Both the position numbers and the translations under genes were made by a program. Below the pieces are notes generated by a model, which had not been told where the DNA came from, searched no databases, and saw nothing but the letters and a program-made list of their open reading frames with translations. Positions 34,338 to 44,886 of a stretch of DNA of 64,000 nucleotides are shown here, piece by piece. The stretch is from Tausonia pullulans. Lineage: Eukaryota; Basidiomycota; Tremellomycetes; Cystofilobasidiales; Mrakiaceae. The DNA is taken from the NCBI GenBank assembly GCA_951802195.1, contig OX637636.1, positions 322,501-386,500 of the forward strand, in the 5' to 3' direction. The stretch's first letter is position 1; the number at the start of each line of letters is the position of its first letter.

Positions 34338-35979
34338 TCAGCCAGCTGAATTCTCTCGTCGTCGTTCCATTCCTTCACGTACCTCTATCCCCGGCTTCGC
34401 GCCGAGCATCTCCTTGACCTTGGCGTACATGAGGAACTGGCCGGAGACGAGTCCCGCGGCTGGTGTTCATGTTCAGCGATCCGTCGTGTCTTTGAGGACC
34501 AGGGCCGGCTCGAGCAAACTCACTCATCACCATCCTCGGACCGAGCCCAGCGAAAAGGCCTCGGAAGCCCGCCTGGCGCGCGAGCGTCGCGAGCCGGGAG
34601 AGCATAGGACCTCCAGGTCCGTGGCCCTTGTTGATTTGAGAGAGGAGGGTGTCTCCCGGCTGTCCCACATCATCAGCGACAAGCAGTGGGGGAAGGGGAA
34701 GAGGCACAAAGCACGAACGTGAGAAATGATGGCGGCTGCGAAACCGGAGATGATGCCGGAGCCGAGGGCGATGGACCACTTGGTCGTCGGGGAGACGTTT
34801 TCTTTCTCCTCAGGGGTATAGTTCTTGTAGGCGAGCTCGTGCATGAACTCGTTTGTAGCTGATGAAAGGATGGCGTGGAAGGGGGATGGGGATAAAGGGG
34901 GGGGGGTCAACGAGGATCCACATGGGACGGCCTCTCTCGTCGAAGAACGCTGAGGATCGCACCGAATTGTCCCTGAGATGCAGATCAGGAAGACATCAAC
35001 GCTAGTCTTTCTGGAAGCCGATCGCGAGCAAGGACTCACGATAGCATAAGGGATCTGCTTGCAAAGGATGGGGATCACTGCAAGAGACGCGCGGTCAGTA
35101 ACGCTATTTCATGGCTTTGAGATTCTCTTTATCCAAAATTCGGACATACATCCAGCATACAGGCCAGAAAGACCCTCCTGGGAAGCGAGCTTGGTGAATC
35201 CGGGGATGAGACCAGTCGCATACTTGGGGTTCGAGACGAGCCGGATGCGCGTCGCCTCAAGCGGGGTGAGAAGAAGGTCGGCAAAGAATTCGGCCACGGA
35301 GGCTCCAACAAGGTAGATGGCCGTTCGGTTTGCGATGGCGGCATCTTGCGACCCGGCGACTGAGAAAGACAGATTAACCGGCGTTAGGAGCCTGCGCGCG
35401 CGCAAACACCACTGAGTGACGATCCAGACTCACGCTCGACGAGTTGCTTCTTGAAGAATTCATATCCAGCAAACTTTGCTCCTCCTTGAACCAGGTATCC
35501 AACTGCCGTTGGTCCGAAGCTGGAAAAAGGAAAGCGCGCAAACGGGTTAGAGAAGGATGCGCGCGTCCAGTCCTTGGGACGGCTCACGCCTCCACCTACC
35601 CAGTGAGCAGTCCAGCTGCGCCCTCCTTGGCCACGATGCTACGGCCAGCTGAAATCATGTTCATCCGAGACAGAGAAGGGTCGATCTGAATACGCGTCTT
35701 GATGACGTCCAAGGCTGAGCGGAGAACGCGCGACGTCAGTCAACAAACTCCTCACCGTTCGGCGAACGGCCAGAGCGATGCAGACTGACGCGTGGCCATG
35801 CCATGAGTGATGGTGCAGCAGAGGGCTCCTGAGAGGAAGAATGTGCTGTCTGGAGAGTCAGAGAGTTTAGTCAGCGCTGGAAGGCAGTCGAGGGGAGGAG
35901 GGGGCTTACAGTCCCGAGCGGAGAAGGCCGGGGTCAAGGGGGTCGCCCTCGACGTCTCCTGGACGTCGGTCTTGGACAT
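34338..35979 (-). CDS. Mitochondrial phosphate carrier (MIR1/PIC type)
   Basis: Six-helix SLC25 carrier importing phosphate with a proton across the inner mitochondrial membrane for ATP synthesis. Start MSKTDVQETSRATPLTPAF at 35979; multiple short exons. The three carrier repeats are recognisable: ALDVIKTRIQIDPS (first signature, Px[D/E]xx[K/R]-type), GFGPTAVGYLVQGGAKFAGY (characteristic of phosphate carriers), TPLEATRIRLVSNP (second signature), QIPYAI, and HPGDTLLSQINKG (third signature). The C-terminus runs past GQFLMYAKVKEMLGAKPGIE to the TGA at 34338-34340. A run of 10 G (34897-34906) lies in an intron. Confidence 0.93.
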
Positions 35980-37204
35980 GGGGAACAAGAGTGAAAGGGC
36001 GAGAGAGGGAAAGAGAGAAGAAGCGGTAGGAGGATGGCTCAGGAAAAAGCAGGCAGGTCGTGGTTGGAGGTGATCGCTTTTAGAAGACACGCCGGCAGGC
36101 CTATGGGTGCGTGAAGAGGGGAATGACGTTTCTCCCTGATTGTCCTATCTGCCCTCCGTCCGTCGTGCCGGCCGGTTAGTGCCATGTCATGGCCGCCTTG
36201 TCAGCTTGACATTTGGACCAGTGCACATGCATATTGACACTCTCCCTTACTCAGCCGCCTGCACTTCCACGAGAAGTGTCACTCGAACGAGCAAGAGGCC
36301 AGCCAGCGTCTCTGGTCGAGCAACCAAATAGACGGAGAATCTGGGTTGCTCTCCGCTGGCCGCCACGTCCTAGCCTTCCTTCCATACCACCATTGCCGCC
36401 ACCATCACAGCAGCACGCCCATACCTTCCTCCCTCCCTTCGTCTGATTCAAGCACAGCAGTTGGCGAAGGCCTCGAACGGATATCACGCGTCTCGACCAC
36501 CGATCCTGCGGCCAGCCAGGTCGCTCGCATCGAGAACCCTCTCCCAGCCAGGGCTACGAAGATGATAAGCCCACAAGAAGGACGATATGACGAGCAACGA
36601 GCAAGTTGGGCAGACCTGCTCATAAGGATTCCTGATAAGAACCAACCCCTTGATACCTGAGGCACAACGAGCCTCAGGAAAAGCCCGAGGCAGAAAGAAA
36701 GAACAGCAGCGGCGCGCGCCCGCGATGCGCATTTAGTCAAGATTTGAGGGGCTTCGTCTACGAGGCGTCGAACAGTTGCCTGCCTTGGATCCCTCCATTT
36801 TCGCAGGCATGCGCTTGGACCTGAACGAGAGATGACGCCGCATACATGCGCAGAGGAGCGCGCGAAATAGCAGCCAGGCCTGTCCATATAGACTTTCTTT
36901 GAAAGCCTCTTCTCTGCAGCATATAGGTGAGTATCCGCAGCTTCCCCATGTGACCGCGTCAGTCCTTCTTGACTGTCACGGATGAAACCGTGCCAAACTG
37001 GTAAGCTGGCCTCCAAAAAGGGTGTCACGCTCGGCAATCAATCGGCTCAGGAGGAAATAGATACAGCTCATCCTCCCGGCACCGATGCATTGGGAGGAGA
37101 GAGCGAGGACACTATTGTTCTCTCTCCCTCCCTGTCTACCACTCTCTCTCCTGACCTCTCCTTCTATCTCCCGCCCTCTTCCTCTTTCGCTTGTCTTTGC
37201 CATA
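35980..37204. promoter_or_regulatory. Divergent promoter region, phosphate carrier (-) / chitin deacetylase (+)
   Basis: About 1.2 kb between divergent starts. The last 100 bp before the chitin deacetylase ATG are CT-rich (TCTCTCCCTCCC). No TATA box or clear motif is identified, and no gene is seen. Confidence 0.4.
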
Positions 37205-39816
37205 ATGCGCCTCCAGACCCTTACGGCCGCTGCCGCAGCGGCAGTTGTGACGAAGAGGCAGCTCGCCGTGTCGGACATGCCGTCCCTCGCCGACATTACC
37301 ATGGTGCGCTTGTTTACTCTGCCAGGACAGTGGGACGAGCAGAGCTGATCGCCTGACGATAACTACAGAACGCTCCGACGCTCCCGACTCCGTATGCATC
37401 TGGGGTCTTCTTGAGCCAAGCTCAAAGGTCGAGGCTAATGTTCTGCCCTATTGACCACCCACCAGCGCTGTCGCCACTGCGACTCCTGGCACCATCGGCA
37501 AGATCGTGAGGTTTCATTCTGCATGCCCTTCCTCAGTGCCGATGCTCATTCTTTCTTCTCCAGGCTGGAGCTCCTCCTCTCCCTGGAGCAATCGACCGGA
37601 GCAAGGTCTGTTGCCTCGCCTTCCCAAATCGAGCGCAGTGATCTGTCCGCGCTATACTTACACTGGCTCGGACCCTTGCAGTACCCCACCCCGAACGTCG
37701 TCCCTCCGACGAACTCTTCTCTCGTTAGTTCAGCAAACAACAGCCACTTTTGGGTTATGCTCACATTGTTTTGTTGCCCCAGGTCCAAGAATGGCTCGCT
37801 CGTATCGATCTATCTCAGGTTCCCGCCGTACCGCTGAACGGTATGCATGCTATAACTCTCCGTCTTGAACCCTGACCAACACTCAGCTCCGCTCAGAATG
37901 GAATGCTGGAGACCCTTGCGGCCAGGCTGCCAACGCCCAGGCAGTCCAGAACGGCGGCAAGGATGGGAACTGCTGGTGGGTTGGGCGACTCATCGGTCCT
38001 CCACCTCTGTATTCTAATACTGACTATGATATGTCCCCGGCTGGCCACTAGGTGGACCTGTGGAGGCGTGCGTGTCCATATCTCTTGATTTGAGTGGTCT
38101 CTTCTGACCTCTTTGCTTCCATAGTGCAACCGTGACACCGACACCGAGAAGGCCGGCGTCGGAAAGGACATCACCACCTGCCCCACGAAGGCGAGTAGTC
38201 CATCCCGAGTGGCGTTGTGTTCTGAACTAACGACTTCGCTTTCGATCAGGGTACCTGGGGAATCACGTAAGCCCTTGATCATCCTTTTCCCTACCGTCTT
38301 TTGCTCATGTCAGCTCAATCTTGTACAGCTACGACGATGGGCCTTCGGATTACACTCCTCTTATCGTGGACTCGCGTGCGTCTTGTTCTGCTCATTCATG
38401 GCTCATGTGCTCAATGCCCTCTCCTCACAGTTGCCACGAACAACCTTACGGCCACCTTTTTCGTCATCGGTAGCGGGGCATTCTACAGGCCGGACGTTGT
38501 TCAAGCGTGAATACCCCTTTCTGTTGCGACTCAAGCTCAGACATTGACTTTTTGCCGCTTCCCAATCGACGTGCAGAGAGATTCTCGCCGGTCACCACCT
38601 CTGCGACCACACCTGGTCCCACTCGGTCGGCCTCACCAGTCTTACGAATGAGCAAATCGTAGCTGAGCTAGCCTGGGGTATTGAAATCCTCAAGGAGTGA
38701 GTTCCACGGCTTGAAGACGTCGACCAAGTCGCTGACGACTAGCTGTCCCGACAGCATCACCGGCCTCACTCCTCTGTACATGCGGAGCCCATGGGGAGAC
38801 CAGGATGACCGAACGAGGGCCGTCGTTAAGGCGTAAGTTGGTTTCGGTTATGGCTCGAGAGAAATCTCTACTGAACCTCCTTCTCGTCCAGCATGGGTCT
38901 TCAGAGCATCGTGAGCTTCTTATCAAACGGGGATTCTCAGATGCCAAAATTGTGACTGATCTGGCGTCTATTTTCCAGATGTGGACCCAGTCCCCTTCGG
39001 GAGTCGATTATGACACAAACGATTGGAGGATCATGACTGGAACGAACAACGGTACCGGAGGGCTGGACATGTTCAACACTTATCTCCAGATGAGCAAGTC
39101 GATCGATACGTGAGAGCTGTATCTACTACGACGAATACGGCGACCCGAGTCTGACAGCCTGCCCACGACAGCGGCTTCATCACCCTCGAGCAGTAAGCAT
39201 TTCCATTCTGCGCTCTTTTGATAGCTTGGCGTTGATCATTAACTTCTTCGTCTCCAGTGACCTCTTCCAGCAGGAAGTCGGTCAGTACATCATGTGTACA
39301 ACGCCGCGCTTGCTCCTCAACGGCTCATCATTTTGCTGAACAACCCTCAGACCTCGCTGTCGGATACATTCTGCCTGCCGGTAAGTCCATCTTGTTCGTC
39401 TCTTCTAGACTTCCCGCTGACCCGCCGACTCTCTGCAGCCCTCGCCTCGAACGATCCAAAGATCAAGGTCCAGAACATCATCGAGTGCCTTGGCGAGCCG
39501 ATCCAGAATGCCTACAAGGAGACAGTACGCCGCTTTTTTGAAATTTTATCACACTGACAACGACTCGAGGTTAATCAAAGTCTCGAATTGTCGATAGTAC
39601 CTGAATGGCACCTCGTCTGCCTCGTCTGCCTCTTCCATCGTCTCGTCTACCTCGACGACCGGCTCGGCTGCCGCATCCGCTGCCTCTGGATCCTCTACCG
39701 CGGCCTCAGCCAATGCTGATTCGGCGGCCAAGACAAATGGCGGTGCCAGCTCTGTCAAGATTGCCTCGTTCGGTTGGCTCGTCGCATTTGGTGTCGGCGC
39801 ACTCGCTCTTCTCTGA
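37205..39816 (+). CDS. Chitin deacetylase, CE4 family, GPI-anchored
   Basis: Converts cell-wall chitin to chitosan by metal-dependent deacetylation. Many short introns. The N-terminus (MRLQTLTAAAAAAVVTKRQL) is a short Ala-rich leader followed by a KR site, then a Pro/Thr region. The NodB domain shows the five CE4 motifs: ITYDDGPSDYTP (catalytic Asp and metal Asp; Tyr replaces the common Phe), HTWSHS (metal His pair), MRSPWGDQD, DTNDWR and LEHDLFQQEVD. The tail is ~60 residues of Ser/Ala/Thr ending in a hydrophobic stretch (FGWLVAFGVGALALL), the pattern of a GPI attachment signal, so it should sit at the membrane or wall. Exon boundaries in the first 800 bases are less certain than in the catalytic domain. 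Confidence 0.92.
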
Positions 39817-40274
39817 GAAGAACCCTCTGTGTACAACCCGCCATACTGCGGCTTCCGTCTCTACGTTTGTCGGCGCAACGTGTCGCTTCCGCTCCTTAGC
39901 TTCTTCCTAGGGTACATATCGTCACTTGATATCGCTAGACCAATGGACATTCCTTCACCCTTAATATTGTATCTACCTCGAGGAACTACAATCATGCCTC
40001 GGGTAATGAGGCGTTCTTCACTCCGCATCTAAGTCTGGAAACCCTTCCAATTATCAGCGGTCTTTCCGTCTGAAGTCGTTTACCATAACGACTCCGGGAA
40101 ACACGCGCAATGTCGCTGTCAAAGATCCACGTCATGCATCGGTGGGAGACGCTCCCGGACGGCTGAATCACTCGCTCGACCTCCCTCGGATTCTCGAACG
40201 AGATGTCCCATCAACGTCCACTCCACCCTCTCCCAAACTACGGCATCTTCCCTGAACCACTCTCATCGTCAAAG
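39817..40274. other. Intergenic spacer after chitin deacetylase
   Basis: 458 bp carrying the 3' end of chitin deacetylase and the promoter/leader of the next small gene. Nothing specific is recognised. Confidence 0.4.
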
Positions 40275-40757
40275 ATGCTCACCTCTCGCCTTGCTGTGAC
40301 CGGATCGACTTCTGCGGCTCGCCAGGCGATGCTCGCCACCCCCTCCCTCGTCCGTGCCCTGCACTGCTGCTGTCTCCTAATCTCCCCTCAGCCCACATAT
40401 CCGACCGGCTTTGTCTATCTTCACAGTCCTCATCCATCTCTCGCCGCTCGGCCTCCCAGTTCCCACCTCCCGCCGGCAAGGATGCCAGGGCCTCAGACCA
40501 GCGGCGCACGACGAACAAGCTGCCCGAGACTCAGACGAGCAGTCCGGCCAAGTACGTCTTCATCGCCACCGCCGTCGGGCTCGTGGGTTACATCTTAGCT
40601 AGCAGCGGTGATACTCAAATCACTGGAAGCGACACCCACAAGGTGAGAACACTGGCTGCAGGCGATCGGCAGTGTACCCCCAAGCTCATTCCGCGTCGCT
40701 TCTTTTCTCTATCTCTTCCAGGGTCCCAAGGAGGGACAGACGAATGCTCGGGGCTAA
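40275..40757 (+). CDS. Small single-span protein, probably mitochondrial
   Basis: Exons 40275-40349, 40427-40642 and 40722-40757 give 108 aa in three phase-0 exons. The N-terminus (MLTSRLAVTGSTSAARQAML) is rich in Ser/Ala/Arg with no acids, as in a mitochondrial presequence. After a polar stretch there is one hydrophobic segment (KYVFIATAVGLVGYILAS) and a short polar tail ending EGQTNARG. I do not recognise the family. The first donor is GTCCGT, a weak form seen elsewhere in this window. Its neighbour 41159-41783 has the same size and layout but no clear sequence similarity. Confidence 0.6.
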
Positions 40758-41158
40758 AAGAAGGACGAAATATGTGTATTGATGAGATTTGAGCCTGTGA
40801 TGTGGTCGTCGATGATCGGGTGCATGTGCCAGCTGCCTCCGCCCGCCGGTCTAGCTGGTATCATCCTCTTACTTGCGAGCATACCAGAGTACGTGCAAGA
40901 TCTCTTTTTCCCTTTTCATTCACAAGTATCCTCGTTTGCTTCAGTTCCTCGATTCTTAGATCCCGATCTACGACGAAATGCATGGACCGACTGCACTCAC
41001 GTCATGAGGTCGTCTCGTGACTCTCCCACCCACCCTTGCTGCCTCGCCGTCCTTTGACTCTCGTCCCGACAAGGAAGGCAGACCTTCATCCGCCCTCGAC
41101 CACCATCTCTCTCACGCCTGTTTCTGCCACCCAGTCCAAGCCAGCCCTCTCGCCACCC
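40758..41158. other. Spacer between the two small genes
   Basis: 401 bp. Right half is pyrimidine-rich, consistent with a promoter/leader. No further feature is seen. Confidence 0.35.
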
Positions 41159-41783
41159 ATGCTCCGCACGCCCACATTCATCTCGCCTCTCGCTCGGCGT
41201 GCGCCGATGGCAGTCGTGCGTAGCATTCCCCCACCTCTCGCTTGTCCTCGCATCTCATCCTCCTTCCCTGATACTGACTTCCTTAGCCTCTCGTTGGCTT
41301 CAATCTCTCAGCTCACTCAGACCCGCTCCATCGGCCTGCAGGGCCACCGGGACATCCGCCGTGGCTCGGGAGAGACCCCGGACGCTCACCTCGTCCCTCG
41401 CCACGGTGCGTCTCGCTCGCTTCCTTGCGTCGCTGCTGCTTGTTTGGTCTTCGTCTCCTCCAGTTGGCTTCCGGCTGATAGCTTTTTTTTTTCTGTCGCC
41501 AGGTGCCAGCCGTCTCCCAAACCTCATCTTCGCCGTCATAACCGGAGGCGTCGTGTAAGTGCACCGTCGTCCCATCGCACGCATCGCGTGAGAAGGCAGG
41601 CGCACTCTTGCTCAGTTTGGCCTCGCGCTGAATGGTCTCTTACCACGCTCCAGCTTGATCAGCGGATGGACGTACTTCCGGTCTAGCGCCCGTGAGCGGG
41701 CTTACCGGGATGCGAATGCACCTCTGTCCGTCAGTAGGATCGTTTGCGTCTCTCGAGGGACACACCTGCTCGTGGCTGACTGA
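41159..41783 (+). CDS. Small single-span protein, probably mitochondrial
   Basis: Exons 41159-41215, 41321-41405, 41503-41554 and 41654-41783 give 107 aa; frame and phases agree at every junction. The N-terminus (MLRTPTFISPLARRAPMAV) looks like a mitochondrial presequence. A hydrophobic segment (LIFAVITGGVVLISGWTYF) is followed by a charged region (RSSARERAYRDANAP), as in small respiratory-chain or assembly subunits. I cannot name it. The last 20 codons after NAPLS are less protein-like, so a further intron near 41,728 and an earlier or later end are possible. Confidence 0.5.
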
Positions 41784-42662
41784 TTTGGCTGCCCGCCGTT
41801 GCTGCATGCACAAAGTGAAGAAGGCGATCAACGAATGAAACTTACCCCTCATGTTTCTTCCTCCTCCTCCTCGATCATCGTGTACTAGTATCCTTTTCTC
41901 CCATCCATTCCAAACCCGTCCTCTCTTGATATCTCGATGATTTATTTGGTGTCGCTCGCCGAGCGGGCCGTGGTCGACGTTAGGGAGACTGAGTTGATGT
42001 GTCTTTCCTTCGTCCTCCTCCTCCATCGTCTATCTTTTGATTGCCACAGACAGTGCCTCGGCGAATGGGCAATGAACTTGAGGTAGAGAGAGGGACTTTG
42101 ACCAAGACGGTTGAGCGAGCACAGGATGCCGCATCGAGTGAGGAGGTCGAGCACGTGAGAGCGACGACAGCGGCTGGTTGAAACCATTGCATTCCCTCAC
42201 CGATGCGAGTTTCTAGCCTGGGGAGATAGTCAGGAAGAGGGATCTTCTTATATCGGCCTGATTCTCAATTCAAGCTTCCTTCCGCCACGACTGACGCGAC
42301 TGCTAGAGATCATCAGCGCGTGCGGACGCACCTGCCCACCCTCCGCCTTGTTCATCGAGCCCCCTGAGGGGCTAAAGACTGCATACCTCTAAAGCCGAAG
42401 ATCAATACGACTAGACATACGTCACGACGGGAAATTGTGTCTCCCCAGTGGTGCATGCCACGTCGGTGAATTTCGCACCTCCACCAGACACCAGACCCCT
42501 CCACCTCAGATGGCTTCAAGACCTCCACACTTGCACGACCGGGGCGGCCAGATCAAACAGGAAGTAGCGAATAAAAGGCAGCCTCGCCATGTTATCTGTC
42601 GTTCTCCTTCCAACACACATCTTCACTCTCCCATCACTCGCGTTTCTATCCCTTCCATCATC
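41784..42662. other. 879 bp intergenic region upstream of aldo/keto reductase
   Basis: Contains TGCATGCA at 41803-41810. An 81-codon open frame on the minus strand (41942-42187) is not supported as a gene. The right end is the aldo/keto reductase promoter. Confidence 0.4.
42571..42577 (+). promoter_or_regulatory. TATA-like element of the aldo/keto reductase gene
   Basis: ATAAAAG, 86 bp upstream of the ATG and followed by a pyrimidine-rich leader. Spacing fits a core promoter, but the call rests on the motif alone. Confidence 0.35.
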
Positions 42663-44410
42663 ATGTCTACTTCCCCAACCGCCGTCGAGATCGTCTTTGG
42701 TTCGTGCTCCTCGCGCAGGTACATCCGGGCTCTTCCGTTCAAGTGCTGACTTAACGCACGCATCTATCTTTGACCCACAGGAGCGATGACCGTCGGAGAC
42801 CCTGGCTACGATGTTTGTGAGTCAATAAGGTCGGGAGATGTCACTGAACATGCTGCTGATTTTGAATCGCACGTCTACCTTGCAGCGCGTATCGACAATG
42901 TCGATTCCCTGCAGGCCATCCTCGACGTCTTCAAGTCGTACGGTCACTCTGAGATCGACACTGTGCGATAAATCTGCAGCTCTTGTCTGCCGTCGATATG
43001 GAAGGCTGACCTACTCCCCCCACTCCTCCTGGCCCCCTTCCCTCAACTCATTCGCGTTCGTAGGCCCGCGTTTACAACGGCGGGACGAGCGAGAGCCTCC
43101 TTGCCAAGGTCGGGGCCGAGCGCCAAGGATTCAAGATCGCGACGAAGGTCTTCCCGAACGCTCGCTCCTTGGTCGCTGCGGGAGCCAACCCGGTGAGTAG
43201 TTATCACTTGTTGACGCAAGAAGGGATCAAGACTGATGAGGAAACCGGCTTAAAGGATTCATACACACTCGAGGCGGCCGATGTGTACGCTCGCACGCAC
43301 ATGACCCGACAACGAAGATCTTGGCTGATTCATTTGCTCCTCCACAGTGCCCGGAGTCTTGATCAATCGCTTAAGGCTCTTGAGACGCAGAAGTGCGACT
43401 TGTTCTATCTCCATAGCCCCGACAGGCAGACGCCGATTGCCGAGACTTTGGGGGCTATTGACAAGGCCTACAAGGCTGGTCATTTCGAGCGCTTCGGCAT
43501 TGTCAGTCTTTTCCCAGCTCTGCAGTCCTATTCTTCTTTCTGAACATTGTTCTCCATTAGTCCAACTTCCGCGCGGACGAAGTCGAAGAGCTCGTCCGGG
43601 TCGCAAAGGAGAACGGTTACGTCCTTCCGACGGTCTACCAAGGTCTCTACAACGCCGTCGCCCGAAGGGCCGAGCCCGAGCTGCTCCCCGTCCTCCGCAA
43701 GCACAATATCTCGTACTATGTATTTAGCCCGCTTGGAGGCGGCTTCTTTACAGGCAACATTAAGAAGGACGCCGAGATCGAGAAGGGCACAAGGGTGAGC
43801 AGACAGAGCAGGTCTATTATGCCTGGCAACTGAAGCGACCTCAACGCTCTAACTCGCTGACCTTTATATGAAGTTCGACCCGGACAGCCGACCAGGCAAG
43901 ATCTACCGCGGCCGTTACTGGAAGGATTGTTACTTCCAGGCCTTCGACGAGATCCGCGTTGTCCGTCCCCGATCGTTCCCCAGTCCATTCGGTCTCCGTC
44001 CCTGACCCTCACCTTGCAATCACATCAGGCCGCAGAGAGGCACAATTTCACTCTGGCAGAGGTCTCACTTCGATGGCTCGTCCACCACTCTGTCCTCAAG
44101 CGCGAATACGGAGATGCAATCGTAAGCCCACCTCGACGCACATGCCTGTCGTCTCACGCAAACATAGCTCACCTACTGTTTCTTCCCAGATCATCGGCGC
44201 CTCCTCGACCAAGCAGCTCGAGCAGAATCTCGTGGACCTCGCCAAGGAACCTCTGTCTCAGGACGTCGTGGATGCGTGAGTCTTCTATAGTTTAAAGACG
44301 AATTCAAATCGAGTGGAGCGAAGTTGACATAAATGGACCCCCTTTCTATTGTCAGCGTCAACAAGGGCTGGGAGCTGGTCAAAGACGAGGCACCGGCTTA
44401 TCACCACTAA
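42663..44410 (+). CDS. Aldo/keto reductase (AKR7-like)
   Basis: NADPH-dependent reductase with a TIM-barrel fold, of about 330 aa and closest in layout to aflatoxin-aldehyde reductases (AKR7). The coding path is MSTSPTAVEIVFG, then AMTVGDPGYDVSRIDNVDSL. The catalytic tetrad is visible: Asp and Tyr in EIDTARVYNGG, Lys in FKIATKVFP, and His in DLFYLHSPD. Further landmarks are FERFGISNF, YVLPTVYQGLYN, YYVFSPLGGGFFTG, TLAEVSLRWLVHH and IIGASSTKQLEQNL, the last two binding the cofactor. It ends DEAPAYHH. About nine short introns; the second intron splits a serine codon before RIDNVD. The physiological substrate is unknown; no targeting signal. Confidence 0.93.
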
Positions 44411-44886
44411 ATCGAGATAGTCTTAGTCAAATGATTCATGGTGTGATTATCGTACGACAGGAGGAAACACTCGCCACGTGTCATGAGCACACCCTGACTG
44501 TGGCGATTCATTTCCAGCGCACACTACTGAAGCTTTGAACTCAAACATCTCAAGCATGCATGCAGTCAGAGTCGACAAAGAAAGGCGCGCGCTTGACGCC
44601 TTGCAGTCCCATGGTCCTATCGCTGACAAGATGTAAAGTTATTGGGACGTCGCCATAGTAATAGTAATATTAATTCACGGCGAAGGACAAGCCCGAGAAG
44701 CAGTGATCGAGCCGCCTCGCCTCGGCGGCCCCGGAGACTTGATGTCCGAAGAGACGAGAGGATGAGTCGATGAGTGAGCAAGCGCGCGGGAGAGCGAAGC
44801 GCCTTGGCTAAGCACTCGGCTCTGTCCTATCTCCTTCGCCTTCCCTTCCTCCGCCTAACCACTACCTTCCCTTCCATACCCAAACT
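44411..44886. other. Spacer between aldo/keto reductase and RING ligase genes
   Basis: 476 bp, with TGCATGCA at 44557-44564 roughly midway. The last 60 bp before the ATG are C/T-rich. No gene is seen. Confidence 0.4.
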
